This document shows positions 14,350-23,095 of a DNA stretch of 41,177 nt, piece after piece. The position numbers and the translations under genes are program-made. The stretch is from positions 1 through 41,177 of the forward strand of contig JACPEJ010000004.1 of NCBI GenBank assembly GCA_016183565.1. Reading direction: 5' to 3'. Position 1 is the stretch's first letter; each line of letters begins with the position of its first letter. The notes beneath the pieces were generated by a model. It did no database searches and was not told the DNA's origin. It worked only from the letters and a program-made list of their open reading frames with translations. Origin of the DNA: Candidatus Blackburnbacteria bacterium. GTDB taxonomy: Bacteria > Patescibacteriota > Microgenomatia > UBA8517 > UBA10165.

Positions 14350-15321
14350 TTAATCCGCAAAGTTTTGAGTAAACATTTTACCGTAAATTCCTCCGTCGAC
14401 TATACCGATGCCAATTCTTCCAAAGCTCGGGTCGAGGATGTTTCTTCTGTGTCCCGTAGAATTCATTAGCCCACGATGTGCTAGCCCTACAGTAGGAGCA
14501 AGTGCGAGATTTTCTCCGGCAACCAAGAAAACAACTCTCCCCTCCTCCATCCTATCAAACGGATCTTTGCCGTCAGGGTTGACATGGGCAAAATAACCTC
14601 TCTCCCACATGTCGCGCGAGTATGCTCTTGCAATAGGAATGATGGTTTGATCGAGTTTTAATTGTTTTACTCCAACTTTTGCTCGCTCGGCGTTTACAAG
14701 TTCGAACATTTTGGCTTCTGAGGATTCGTCAATTGTTAAGTTATTTGGCTTGTAGGGAATATCAATTCTCTCTTGGCTGTTGGGCTTAATAGTCAAAAAT
14801 GTCAAAGTGTCTTGTAGGGCATCGCCAAAAATATTGGCCAGCTCTTTCTCGATGGTGCTTATTTGGTTAATATAAAAACCTCCAATTTTTGAATCAATAA
14901 CGTCATTTTTGACTCTTGGTGAGATAGGTATAGAGACAAGAAGAATTAAGAATGCTCCGACTAAAACACTGCCGTCAACTATTGCCGGGACAATAGATAG
15001 AGTTCGGCTTAACCAGTTTTTCCAAAACTTTTCCGGAATTTTGTCGATTGCCCGTCCAATTAGATTTCCCAGGATAATTTGAGAAATCATTGCAACAAGA
15101 ATAAAACCTAGGGCATTTGCGAAAGAATGGGGTAGATTAAAGTTTGTAACTAGAAAACTTGAGGCAATTGAATAACTGCGTAGAGCGATAGCAAAAGATC
15201 CTAAAAAAGAAACAAGGTCTCCGATCAAAACCCAGAATCCGCGTTCTATCCCCTCGGCAATATAGAGAGCTAGAACAATGATAATTAATAGATCGATGTA
15301 ATTACCGTTTAGGGTTGGCAT
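14350..15321 (-). CDS. CvpA-like membrane domain fused to a CAP/SCP domain
   Basis: This is a 323-aa protein. Residues about 8-140 hold four hydrophobic helices with the CvpA-like beginning YIDLLIIIVLALYIAEGIERG. A linker follows, then a CAP (SCP/PR-1) domain from about residue 205: MFELVNAERAKVGVKQL, YSRDMWERGYFAHVNPDG, then STGHRRNILDPSFGRIGIGI. The CAP domain carries the HVNP and GHRRNI signature blocks and should face outside. Domain fusions of this kind are common in Gram-positive and CPR bacteria, and the function is probably cell-surface related. It is followed by the end of the pth operon on the same strand. Confidence 0.9.
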   Translation of the reverse strand: MPTLNGNYIDLLIIIVLALYIAEGIERGFWVLIGDLVSFLGSFAIALRSYSIASSFLVTNFNLPHSFANALGFILVAMISQIILGNLIGRAIDKIPEKFWKNWLSRTLSIVPAIVDGSVLVGAFLILLVSIPISPRVKNDVIDSKIGGFYINQISTIEKELANIFGDALQDTLTFLTIKPNSQERIDIPYKPNNLTIDESSEAKMFELVNAERAKVGVKQLKLDQTIIPIARAYSRDMWERGYFAHVNPDGKDPFDRMEEGRVVFLVAGENLALAPTVGLAHRGLMNSTGHRRNILDPSFGRIGIGIVDGGIYGKMFTQNFAD

Positions 15322-15333
15322 GAGAAAATTAGC

Positions 15334-15624
15334 TTAGGTTTGGTTTTTAATTTTCTTATTGTGTTCATCTTTTAGTTGTTTCAGCTTCCACATAAACAGT
15401 TTGGGTGGGTGGTTTGCTTTTGAGTCTTTGACAAAATATCTTGCTTGCTCAAGAAGTTGTCTGGGAGTATTTTTTGCAAGTCGCATATAGAGACTTTTGT
15501 GTTCTATATCGCCTAATTCTTGAGCCAAATCATAAGCGTACTTTTGAAACTCGCGCGATATGTACCTATCTTGCGTTGGATCAAATCGTTTAAGTACGTT
15601 TTTTATGGGGTCAAAATCGCTCAT
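15334..15624 (-). CDS. Small conserved-type protein of unknown function
   Basis: This is a 96-aa basic, helical, soluble protein. It has a KSLYMRLAKNTPRQLLEQA stretch that looks like a helical nucleic-acid- or protein-binding segment, but no family is recognised. The start overlaps the end of pth by 14 bp, and the CvpA-CAP gene follows after 12 bp, so it is translationally coupled in that operon. Confidence 0.75.
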   Translation of the reverse strand: MSDFDPIKNVLKRFDPTQDRYISREFQKYAYDLAQELGDIEHKSLYMRLAKNTPRQLLEQARYFVKDSKANHPPKLFMWKLKQLKDEHNKKIKNQT

Positions 15625-16144
15625 GAGAATAATTTTCTACGATTTCGCTTACCACTCTATCTACAACCCCCTTCTCATACTCAGTTAAATCCTCCAACAC
15701 ATATCTCTCGCCAGCTATCCTGTCGTCAGAAGCTCTATTGTCTACTCCAACTCTCACCCTCCAAAAGTCTCCAGTACCTAATGTGTCTTCTATAGATTGC
15801 AGGCCATAATGAAGTTTTGGTCCCTTCCCTTTTTGAATTTTGTATTCTCCTAACTTGATATCTAGATCATCGTGAATTACATACAGGTCTTCGGGGTTGA
15901 CCTTAAACCAGTTTATAAGTTTTGAAACAGCTTCCCCTGAATTATTCATAAATGTTTGGGGCTTGGCGAGTACGAGGTCTGCGGTCTCGGTTCTATAGAC
16001 TACAGCTTTTAGTTTTTTGTTTTCCACCCATTCTGCGTCACAGCAGATCGTGGACCGCAGTTTGTCGACTACCATAAAACCCACATTGTGGCGATTGTTT
16101 TTAAATTTTTCGCCAAGATTTCCTAGCCCAACAAGAAGTTTCAT
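15611..16144 (-). CDS. pth: Peptidyl-tRNA hydrolase
   Basis: This 177-aa enzyme releases peptides from peptidyl-tRNA that has dropped off ribosomes. The start KLLVGLGNLGEKFKNNRHNV contains the catalytic histidine in RHNVGF, and KPQTFMNNSGEAV and VIHDDLDIKLG are the next conserved blocks. The family's GGHNGLRSI block appears here as PKLHYGLQSI, so the Asn after the second conserved His is Tyr. GTATACT ends 7 nt before the ATG (6-bp match on the minus strand at 16157-16152), implying a leaderless message. It heads an operon with the 96-aa and CvpA-CAP genes. Confidence 0.95.
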   Translation of the reverse strand: MKLLVGLGNLGEKFKNNRHNVGFMVVDKLRSTICCDAEWVENKKLKAVVYRTETADLVLAKPQTFMNNSGEAVSKLINWFKVNPEDLYVIHDDLDIKLGEYKIQKGKGPKLHYGLQSIEDTLGTGDFWRVRVGVDNRASDDRIAGERYVLEDLTEYEKGVVDRVVSEIVENYSHERF

Positions 16145-16163
16145 TAAAAGTAGTATACATCAT

Positions 16164-17504
16164 CTAAAACAACCCCATTTGTTCGTCTTTGGAGACAGCG
16201 AGCTTTTTGCCCTGGTCTTCCCAGATTTTTACTATTCCAAAGACGCCATCATAGCCGGGGTCTATAAATATTTTACCAGCGCGTACTTTCTCTAATGCTT
16301 CTCGTACTTTTGGTCCAGAAACTCTTTCGATCTCTTCGGTTTTTGTTCGGAGTAGAATGTCGAATTCAGTGCCCAAGTGCTTTGTTATGTTTTCATACTC
16401 ATTAACGACTTTTTTGCTTGATGTACCGTACTCTAAAGCTTCAGACAATATTTCCAAAAGTGGCACTAACATTACAAACGGTGGTCTCTTATTATCTGGA
16501 TCGCATACCCATCTTACCCCATACTCATCATTTTCTCGTTTGACGTTTTCCGTTTCACCAGCTAGCGCCTCAACCCTATTGGCTACGCCAACAGTAAGTT
16601 CTTTTCCGCAAACCGGACAAGCTGTACCTTTTTTACTTACATCCTCCGGGCTATAGCGGATGTTGTGATTTCTGTGACCTGTGTAATGGTATTTCCCTTC
16701 TTCGGGATAAAACTCTACTGTGTAAGCAATAAACGGGTGTCGGGAGCTCGTCTCGACAGGACCCGTCAAGGCCTCTCTTACCGATTTATAACTTACCTCC
16801 GGCAATTCAAATACCGTCGCTTCCCTCCCCATCTTCGCCGCAGAATGTGCATCTGAAAAAGAAACAACATTCCGTTGAGCAAGATCTTTGACTCTCCAAT
16901 TCATAGAAGGGTTACTTGATAAACCTGTTTCAACAGCATAAATATATTTTTCATATTCGCCAAAACACTCCTCGATAGAATCAAAACCTCCTATTGAACC
17001 GTAAACCGAGAAGTGTGGGGTCCAGCAATGAGCTGGGATAATTAAACAGTTTTCGTCAACACCCAAAATAATCTCTGTAAGACCTTTTGCAGAAATACCC
17101 ATTATTGGCCTTCCGTCACTTGTTAGGTTAAATCCTTTTTTAAGAAGTTCTTTGTTGATTTTTTCAACTACTTCAAAAGATGGAGCAAGAACAAGGAGGT
17201 GTACTTTTCTTAACTTGCCACTTTGTTTGTAGATACAGGAAAGTTCCGTAGACAGGATAAACCACACTCTGTTTCTCTCCTTCCCTAATCCGTAGTCCGT
17301 AGACCGTAGACAGTAGACACCCTGCCCTGCTTCTTCTAGGCTTGCTCGGAGTTCCCGGAGCCACAAAGGATGTGTCCAGTCTGAAGTTCCTACTAATCCT
17401 ATTCCTTTAATTTTTGCCCATTTGGCAATCTCCGAAGGTGTCATTGATTTTGAGACTGCGCGGGAATACTTGGAGTGGAGATGTAAGTCGGAAATAATTT
17501 TCAA
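16164..17504 (-). CDS. Endonuclease Q-like PHP-domain nuclease
   Basis: This is a 446-aa protein. The N-terminal PHP metal-binding motif is ISDLHLHSKYSRAVSKSM, with further ligands in IIPAHCWTPH and SFSDAHS. A zinc-finger-like CPVCGKELTVGVANRVEALA follows at about residue 295, then a helical domain and the terminal IDPGYDGVFGIVKIW. This order matches EndoQ, which nicks DNA 5' of deaminated bases. The last residues EQMGLF resemble a beta-clamp-binding pentapeptide, parallel to the PCNA-binding tail of archaeal EndoQ. Residues around YCLRSTDYGLG come from an in-frame micro-repeat. The start is TTG. It is co-directional with the exchanger and ligase genes upstream. Confidence 0.8.
   Translation of the reverse strand: MKIISDLHLHSKYSRAVSKSMTPSEIAKWAKIKGIGLVGTSDWTHPLWLRELRASLEEAGQGVYCLRSTDYGLGKERNRVWFILSTELSCIYKQSGKLRKVHLLVLAPSFEVVEKINKELLKKGFNLTSDGRPIMGISAKGLTEIILGVDENCLIIPAHCWTPHFSVYGSIGGFDSIEECFGEYEKYIYAVETGLSSNPSMNWRVKDLAQRNVVSFSDAHSAAKMGREATVFELPEVSYKSVREALTGPVETSSRHPFIAYTVEFYPEEGKYHYTGHRNHNIRYSPEDVSKKGTACPVCGKELTVGVANRVEALAGETENVKRENDEYGVRWVCDPDNKRPPFVMLVPLLEILSEALEYGTSSKKVVNEYENITKHLGTEFDILLRTKTEEIERVSGPKVREALEKVRAGKIFIDPGYDGVFGIVKIWEDQGKKLAVSKDEQMGLF
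17285..17318. repeat. GTCTACGGACTACGG micro-repeat inside the EndoQ-like gene
   Basis: These are tandem variants of CCGTAGACCGTAGAC-type units, in frame, encoding about eleven extra residues ahead of a conserved beta-strand. The same unit type extends a helix in the 16S gene at 541-604. Confidence 0.7.
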
Positions 17505-17577
17505 TTTTAAATTTTTAATTTTTATTCAATTTTTAATAACTTAATTTTAAATTTGAAAATTAAAACGAATTGGTTTT

Positions 17578-18528
17578 TCACAGGAGAGTGAATAATATAA
17601 AAATTATATACACTCCAAACAACACCGCGGCTTCCCAGCGTGACAAAGAATGTTTGGTTCGAAGGAAACTCCAAAAAAGGAAGAATAAGATAATAAAGGA
17701 GGCAACTGAAAATAGATATTCGCGTCGGGCTGCAATTTTAAATGGTCCTAATAGAGCTACGACCCCCAAGATCAAGGTCCCGTTTGCGATCACCGACCCT
17801 AATCTATTTCCAATAGCTAGCCTTGGGTCATGATCTTTGACAGACCTTATAGAAAGTGCAATCTCAGGCATTGTGGTACCTATTGCAATAAGCAAAAGTC
17901 CAATAATAAAAATATCGATTCCGAGAAGTATCGCAATTTGCTTTGCTAGGGTAACTATAAAATATGAACACACCAAAAGAAGTAAAGAAAAGAAAAGGAA
18001 CTTTACAATATCGCGCCGTGAATGCTTTCCATCAGCTTTCGCCCACTCTATTAAAACTTTCCAAAAATTGTCAACAGTTTTTCCGTGGAAGGCTCCGGCA
18101 GTATAAAGAATATAAAGAACAACTAGTATTAATCCGTCCATTCGAGATAAATTTCTGTCCCATAAAAGCAAGAAGGGCATGAGTCCTGCCAAAAGTGCAA
18201 CTAAAAATTCTCTGTTTGGGACTGCTTTTTCTCTTAGGTATACGGTGCCTCCAAAAATTCCGGCCAAACTAATAACTAAAGAGACATTAAGTATATTAGC
18301 TCCGATCACGTTACCTAGGGATAATGCTGATTCTCCGGAAAATGCAGATGTTACTCCAACAAAAAGTTCAGGCAGGGAGGTTGTTAGTGAAACTAAAACA
18401 GCGGCTAGTGTAAAATCCCCTACTCCTGTTGCAGCAGATAGTTTTTTAACTGATCCAACCATTCCTTCTGCGGATTTAAGAAGAATTACAAAAAGAAAGA
18501 TTACAAGGATGATTAGTATGATTAACAT
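17578..18528 (-). CDS. Ca2+/Na+ antiporter (CaCA family, YrbG-like)
   Basis: This 316-aa membrane protein has about ten helices arranged as two homologous halves. The alpha-1 repeat is LVSLTTSLPELFVGVTSAFS followed by GNVIGANILN, and the alpha-2 repeat is GTTMPEIALSIRSVKDHDP with GNRLGSVIANGTLILG. The acidic residues of both repeats are present, although alpha-1 has TSLPE. It exchanges Ca2+ or a similar cation for Na+ or H+ at the membrane. The ATG follows the ligase stop directly, so the two are co-transcribed. Confidence 0.93.
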   Translation of the reverse strand: MLIILIILVIFLFVILLKSAEGMVGSVKKLSAATGVGDFTLAAVLVSLTTSLPELFVGVTSAFSGESALSLGNVIGANILNVSLVISLAGIFGGTVYLREKAVPNREFLVALLAGLMPFLLLWDRNLSRMDGLILVVLYILYTAGAFHGKTVDNFWKVLIEWAKADGKHSRRDIVKFLFFSLLLLVCSYFIVTLAKQIAILLGIDIFIIGLLLIAIGTTMPEIALSIRSVKDHDPRLAIGNRLGSVIANGTLILGVVALLGPFKIAARREYLFSVASFIILFFLFWSFLRTKHSLSRWEAAVLFGVYIIFILFTLL

Positions 18529-20253
18529 TTACCTCTTCTGCATCTTGTACAAAGATTTTATTTCGCTAACAGAAGTTCCTTGGTCAGGATCTTTGTCATC
18601 CCTAACACGGATAAGCCTCGGGAATCTTAAGGAATACTTGGCTGTATGACGAGGAGAACGTGTGATCTCATCAGCTAAAATTTCCAAAACTACTTTTGGC
18701 TCTAACCAAATATCAGGTTCTATGGTTTTGTCGACGACATAATCGTCTGGTTTTTTCTCGATTTTTAAGTTCTGAACTATTTTGTATACTTCTCGGAATT
18801 GTTCATCAGTTAATCCTGTGCCTAAGTTTGAGATTGTGTAATACTTTTTCTCTCCACCTACTACGCCGAGTAAAAAAGCTCCGGCACCAAAAGTAGCGCG
18901 TTTGCCTCTGCCCACGTATGCGCCCATTAAAACACAGTCAATTGTGTCCGCAGGAGTGCCTTCTGTGTGTTTTTTATATTTGACCCAATGAAATCCTCTT
19001 CCTCCTGCCCGATATGGTTCATCAAGTTTTTTGGCCATAGCGCCCTCGAGTCCTTCACCGAGATAGTTGTTTGCAATTCTTCTAAAGTCAGAGGCGTTGT
19101 CCACAGTTTGCTGCTCGGTTAATACAATGGTGTTCATTTTTTTACCTAGAACTTTTTCTAAAACTTCACGCCTTTCTTCAAAGGGTTTTTCTATCAACGA
19201 TTGACCGTTTAAATGAAGTACATCAAAAACAAAGACTTTAAGCGGTATTGTTTTTAGAATCTCTGAGATGCCGTATTTTCTTTTCCTTTGTACTGTTTCC
19301 TGGAAGGGATAGAATTTACCAGTTTTGGGGTTGTAGCCTATTGCTTCGCCGTCGAAAATTACACTCTCTGCTGACAGTTTGACTACAGCCTCGCAGATCT
19401 CAGGGAACATTTCGGTCACATTTTCCTGGTTTCTGGAAAAAAGCCTAACTTCCCTTTTTCTACCTTTACCCCAAATATGCACTGCTATCCTAAGTCCGTC
19501 ATATTTTGGTTCGATTGCCACTTTCGGGCCAACTTTTTCGATAATTTTTTCTGCGTTTTCAAGACGTTCGGCTAATGCAGCGCGGATTGGTATACCGGGT
19601 ATTGCACGAGTTTTTTCTAACTCTTGTATACTTTCGACCTTTACATTGTGGGCAATTTTGCCTATGTCCGCAACTACGTTATATGCTGCCTCAATACTTT
19701 TTCTTGCTTTCTTGTCGCCAACTTTCATAACCGAAAGGGCATCCAAGATTGTCATTTCAGAAAAACCAAGCCTTAGTTTTCCAACAGGAATTCTTGTAAT
19801 ATAACGAGAAGATAAGGGATCGGAGTTTTCAAGAAGTTCACAAATTCCTTTGAGTTTTCTTTCCTGACTTCCTGCTCCATTTTCAGTTGCTACTTCGTAA
19901 AACTTTTTGTAAACTTCTTTTACACTTAATTTTGAATTTTGAATTTTGAATTTTGAATTTGCGATAGCATGCGTTACCTCTCCTAAGTCACCTTTATCCT
20001 TATACATCCGTAATACCCTCGCTTGATCAACACCATACGCAGATGCTATCGCCCTAAGCATCATCCTTTCCGCAAAATTAAACTCTATACCTTTGTAAGC
20101 CGGAGCAATTCGGCCTAAAAGAAGATAGCAGATTTTGTCTATCTCGGAAGGTTCTGCTTTCTTAAAAACTTGGGCTAGAGTTTCTGTAATTGTGTTTCTA
20201 GAGGTAGTTTGCTCAAGTTTCTCAAGATACAAGGCAAGTGTTGAAAATCTCAT
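18529..20253 (-). CDS. ATP-dependent DNA ligase (archaeal/LigB type)
   Basis: This is a 574-aa enzyme with an N-terminal DNA-binding domain, a nucleotidyltransferase domain and an OB-fold. The adenylated lysine is in IEPKYDGLRIAVH (motif I). Later motifs seen are VIFDGEAIGYNP (III), VFVFDVLHLNG (IIIa), EGLEGAMAKKLDEPY (IV) and FHWVKYKK (V). It seals nicks using ATP; bacterial replication usually uses the NAD-dependent LigA, so this is probably a repair ligase. A micro-repeat adds a NSKFKIQNSKL peptide in the N-terminal domain. TAAAAT ends 8 nt before the ATG, suggesting a leaderless transcript with the exchanger gene downstream. Confidence 0.95.
   Translation of the reverse strand: MRFSTLALYLEKLEQTTSRNTITETLAQVFKKAEPSEIDKICYLLLGRIAPAYKGIEFNFAERMMLRAIASAYGVDQARVLRMYKDKGDLGEVTHAIANSKFKIQNSKLSVKEVYKKFYEVATENGAGSQERKLKGICELLENSDPLSSRYITRIPVGKLRLGFSEMTILDALSVMKVGDKKARKSIEAAYNVVADIGKIAHNVKVESIQELEKTRAIPGIPIRAALAERLENAEKIIEKVGPKVAIEPKYDGLRIAVHIWGKGRKREVRLFSRNQENVTEMFPEICEAVVKLSAESVIFDGEAIGYNPKTGKFYPFQETVQRKRKYGISEILKTIPLKVFVFDVLHLNGQSLIEKPFEERREVLEKVLGKKMNTIVLTEQQTVDNASDFRRIANNYLGEGLEGAMAKKLDEPYRAGGRGFHWVKYKKHTEGTPADTIDCVLMGAYVGRGKRATFGAGAFLLGVVGGEKKYYTISNLGTGLTDEQFREVYKIVQNLKIEKKPDDYVVDKTIEPDIWLEPKVVLEILADEITRSPRHTAKYSLRFPRLIRVRDDKDPDQGTSVSEIKSLYKMQKR
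19927..19962. repeat. TTTTGAA heptad micro-repeat inside the ligase gene
   Basis: Five adjacent copies of a GAATTTT-type heptad lie in frame and encode NSKFKIQNSKL between two helices of the DNA-binding domain, where insertion is probably harmless. Confidence 0.8.
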
Positions 20254-20293
20254 TACAAAGCATTTTAACGTTTTCCGTTTTGCGTGTCACGTT

Positions 20294-20494
20294 TTACGCT
20301 GTTGACAGCAATGTTTTGAAAAACAAAAACGCAAAAGCAACTATGACAATAAAAAGAAAGCCGAAAACTAAACTTATCCATCCTCCTGTTTCTTCATGAA
20401 TTAACTTGCTTATACCTTCGCCAATTAAAGTTAACCCAAAAAGAGCGGGCAGAATCAAAACCATATATAAGAATTGTGGGTCAGTAGGACTCAT
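20294..20494 (-). CDS. Small two-helix membrane protein
   Basis: This is a 66-aa protein with hydrophobic segments at about residues 9-26 and 40-60, separated by a short IHEETGG loop. No family is recognised. Its ATG overlaps the stop of the Fic gene in an ATGA arrangement, so the two are translated together. A partner or anchor role for the Fic protein is possible but only positional. Confidence 0.65.
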   Translation of the reverse strand: MSPTDPQFLYMVLILPALFGLTLIGEGISKLIHEETGGWISLVFGFLFIVIVAFAFLFFKTLLSTA

Positions 20495-21615
20495 GTTGCA
20501 AGTTCATACATCACTCCCTTAGTATGCCCTGTTCTAATAAGTATACCCTTCTTGACCAGTGATTGGAGATCCCGCAAAACCGTGTCTTCCGAGTAATCTG
20601 GGAAAAGCTCTCTCAAAGAAGACATTGCTGCTTTTCCGTTTTCAGATAAATACTCGATAATGCGAATTTGTCTATCAGAAAGAGAAATTTGTTCACCATG
20701 CTTCTTTTTGATTCGGGCATCAACAGATAGTTTGCGTATTTTTTCTTTGGCACGACCTAGTTCTAAAGATAAACCGTGTGTAAAATACTCAAGCCAGCAT
20801 GTTAGATCGCGATCGTTGAGTTCTCTTGACTGATCTGAGGTGAGCATTAGTGCTTTGTAATAAGCTTCTGCCTCGCGGTCAAAATATTCTTCTAAAGAAA
20901 AGAGTTTCTTTATATCAAACCTTTCGACAAAGAGGATCAGGGTTGCAAATGCGCGTGCTGTTCTTCCGTTTCCTTCCACAAAAGGATGGATTGCGGCGAG
21001 CGCATAATGCGCAATACCGGCTCGCAACACTGGGTGGATGTCCCGGCCGGTTGCAGAGTTTAGCCATCTTAGTAGGTCTTCCATTAAGTACGGGACTTCA
21101 ACTGCCGGGGGTGGACGGAAAGTAATTTCCCCCGTACGGGAGTCGCGAAGTACGACTTGAGTTTTTCTGTAATTTCCTTCATTTTCCATGCTTACAATTT
21201 TGTGCACGGTCAATTTATGTACTTGTTTAATTTGTGTTTCTGTGTAAGAAAAAATACTGTCTTCCCCTTTTTTTTCGTGCCTACCAAATTGTCCATCAAG
21301 CCACTCCATTACTTGCCTGTAGTTGATAACTTCTTGGACATCGCGTTCTCGCGCAACAACACCGCTTCTTTTTATGTTTTCCCCTGCATCTGTTTCTCCT
21401 TGGAATTTACTTAATACCCGCTCTGCTTGTGTAAAAGTTAGGTCATTGCCTTCGATGTGTGTGCCATGGTGAACTGTGCGAATAATAGCGTCTTGTTTGA
21501 ACTTTCTTTCATATGTTGGGACTAAGGGAGCGTTTTCAATAACTTCTCGACACGCCTCTGTTGTGGCGATGTTTTTAAGAATCTGGTTGGTTATGGTATA
21601 TTTAGGAGAATACAT
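20491..21615 (-). CDS. Fic-domain protein with inhibitory helix and C-terminal winged helix
   Basis: This is a 374-aa protein. The Fic catalytic motif HPFVEGNGRTARAF is complete, including the catalytic His and the phosphate-binding GNGR, so it likely transfers AMP (or another nucleotide part) to a protein hydroxyl. An N-terminal THIEGN segment (about residue 55) matches the inhibitory motif of class II Fic proteins, which blocks the ATP site until relieved. The C-terminus (residues about 310-374, ISLSDRQIRIIEYL, EDTVLRDLQSLVKKGILIR) is a winged helix and suggests DNA binding. A small membrane protein is co-translated downstream. The target is unknown. Confidence 0.93.
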   Translation of the reverse strand: MYSPKYTITNQILKNIATTEACREVIENAPLVPTYERKFKQDAIIRTVHHGTHIEGNDLTFTQAERVLSKFQGETDAGENIKRSGVVARERDVQEVINYRQVMEWLDGQFGRHEKKGEDSIFSYTETQIKQVHKLTVHKIVSMENEGNYRKTQVVLRDSRTGEITFRPPPAVEVPYLMEDLLRWLNSATGRDIHPVLRAGIAHYALAAIHPFVEGNGRTARAFATLILFVERFDIKKLFSLEEYFDREAEAYYKALMLTSDQSRELNDRDLTCWLEYFTHGLSLELGRAKEKIRKLSVDARIKKKHGEQISLSDRQIRIIEYLSENGKAAMSSLRELFPDYSEDTVLRDLQSLVKKGILIRTGHTKGVMYELAT

Positions 21616-21728
21616 ACAGGGTGAAGGGTGAAGCGTAAAGGGAGAATATACTTTACCCTTATCCCTTCCAGCTTTACGCTAATTAATTTTACGTTAATTC
21701 TGCGGTAAAAACAATCTAGTTTGTTATT

Positions 21729-22019
21729 ATGGCTAATAGAAAAACTAAAAACCAAATGACGCAAAAAGAGAAGAAATTTCATTTGGAGCTCATAAGACAG
21801 ATGCTTCAGTTGGCGACATCTGGTTTTGGACTTGCTGCGGCTTTGGCTTGGAACGATACGATTAAAACTCTTATAGATGAATATATAAAACCTTACGCAA
21901 GTCAAGGTTCGGGTTTGCTTTCTCAAGTTATCTACACCCTTGCTGTTACAGCACTTGCAGTTACCATTACATATCAACTTACGAAGGTTAAGGAGAGATT
22001 TACGAATAGGAATAAGTAA
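21729..22019 (+). CDS. DUF5654-like small membrane protein
   Basis: This is a 96-aa protein. A basic N-terminal helix is followed by LATSGFGLAAALAWNDTIKT, an amphipathic IDEYIKPY region and a second hydrophobic segment (VIYTLAVTALAVTITYQL). The AWND motif and two-helix layout fit DUF5654, a family of small membrane proteins of unknown function in archaea and CPR bacteria. It is divergent from the Fic gene and followed by an inverted repeat. Confidence 0.75.
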   Translation: MANRKTKNQMTQKEKKFHLELIRQMLQLATSGFGLAAALAWNDTIKTLIDEYIKPYASQGSGLLSQVIYTLAVTALAVTITYQLTKVKERFTNRNK

Positions 22020-22098
22020 ATTGTTTCATTGTTAAATTGTTCAATTGTTAGATAAAATTCAAGATTAAAGCCTAACCATGAAACAATGAAACAATAGA
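22020..22098. repeat. Inverted repeat of ATTGTTTCATTGTT
   Basis: ATTGTTTCATTGTT at 22020 is matched by AACAATGAAACAAT near 22082-22096. Similar GTTTCATTGTT sequence precedes ftsH at 33199-33225, so this is probably another dispersed short repeat; it could also act as a weak bidirectional terminator. Confidence 0.5.
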
Positions 22099-22106
22099 AC
22101 CCTGAC

Positions 22107-23006
22107 TCATTTCAAATATTTCCCTAGTACTAGTCTTATTTCCTCCGTCAAATCGTCCGAATTATAAACAGTCCCAACTCTTTCGTATAGATAATCTGCT
22201 GCTTTCTTAACTATCCAAGCGGCACAGCACGCAGATAAAAACGGCTCGTTCTTTGCAGCCAAGCCAACTGTTAGACCAGCCAAAACATCGCCTGTTCCAC
22301 CTTTAGTAAGTCCGTTATTGCCACCATGTACCTCAACACATTCTTCTGGTGAGCATACATATGTCACAGGACCTTTAAGGACAATTACGCATTTGTGCTC
22401 TCTCGCCTTCTTACTAACTAATTCTCGTAATTTTGAATTTTGAACTGCAATTTTGAATTTTGCATTTTGAATTTTGATTTTGAATAGGATCTGAAACTCT
22501 TTATAGTTCGGGGTAAGTATTGCTCCCTCTGGTATCCACCTTGCATCCATAGTTTGCAAAGCACCACCGTCAACTACCCATTTTTTCTCCGGAAACTCCC
22601 GCAAGAATTTCTCAGTTATAAATTTCGTTTGAGTTCCATCTTTATCAAAAATTCCCTCTATATCTCTATCTGTGTCTTTTTCTGATCTGTAACGTTTCAT
22701 CCCGGGCCCGATTAGTACTGCATCTGATTTTTTAATATACTCTCCAACCTCTTCCCATGGTACCCAGATGAAGGAAGAGAGTCGGGACTTCAAGTTTTCT
22801 GCCACTTTCCCCACAGAAGGTTCGGGGGATGAGAAGTAGACCATATCAACAACTCGCGAACAGGCTTTTAAAGATAGGATTGGAGCGCCGTGGAAAAGGT
22901 CTGAACCTCCGATAATTGTTACTTGCCCATTGTCTGGTGTTTCTAATCTTTTTTGTAGTTTATCTAGTTCTGAAGGATCAAAAATTCTCATGAATACAGT
23001 AATCAT
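22107..23006 (-). CDS. nnrD: ADP/ATP-dependent NAD(P)H-hydrate dehydratase
   Basis: This is a 299-aa ribokinase-fold enzyme that repairs hydrated NADH/NADPH. Visible blocks are the N-terminal TIIGGSDLFHGAPILSLKA, VLIGPGMKR, the WVVDGGALQTMD segment, ILTPNYKEF, and the nucleotide/catalytic signature NGLTKGGTGDVLAG. It is the C-terminal (YjeF-C) half only; the NnrE epimerase domain is not present here. A micro-repeat inserts a KIQNAKFKIAVQNSKL peptide after the TPNYKEF block. A 38-bp palindrome lies 38 bp upstream of the start. Confidence 0.92.
   Translation of the reverse strand: MITVFMRIFDPSELDKLQKRLETPDNGQVTIIGGSDLFHGAPILSLKACSRVVDMVYFSSPEPSVGKVAENLKSRLSSFIWVPWEEVGEYIKKSDAVLIGPGMKRYRSEKDTDRDIEGIFDKDGTQTKFITEKFLREFPEKKWVVDGGALQTMDARWIPEGAILTPNYKEFQILFKIKIQNAKFKIAVQNSKLRELVSKKAREHKCVIVLKGPVTYVCSPEECVEVHGGNNGLTKGGTGDVLAGLTVGLAAKNEPFLSACCAAWIVKKAADYLYERVGTVYNSDDLTEEIRLVLGKYLK
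22430..22484. repeat. GAATTTT micro-repeat inside the nnrD gene
   Basis: Two runs of GAATTTT/GCATTTT-type heptads separated by a short spacer lie in frame in nnrD. They add about 16 lysine/asparagine-rich residues. Confidence 0.75.
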
Positions 23007-23043
23007 ATCTAAAACTTTTCTCTTTGCAAACTACCTAAAACAT

Positions 23044-23081
23044 TTGACACAAAGTTACGTCATCGCGTATTTCTGTGTCAG
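23044..23081 (+). repeat. 38-bp TTGACACA palindrome, copy c
   Basis: Arms TTGACACA and CTGTGTCAG surround a TCATCG centre, as in copies at 13366, 38942 and 39616. It is intergenic, upstream of nnrD. Confidence 0.75.
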
Positions 23082-23095
23082 GTAAATGTTCGCCT

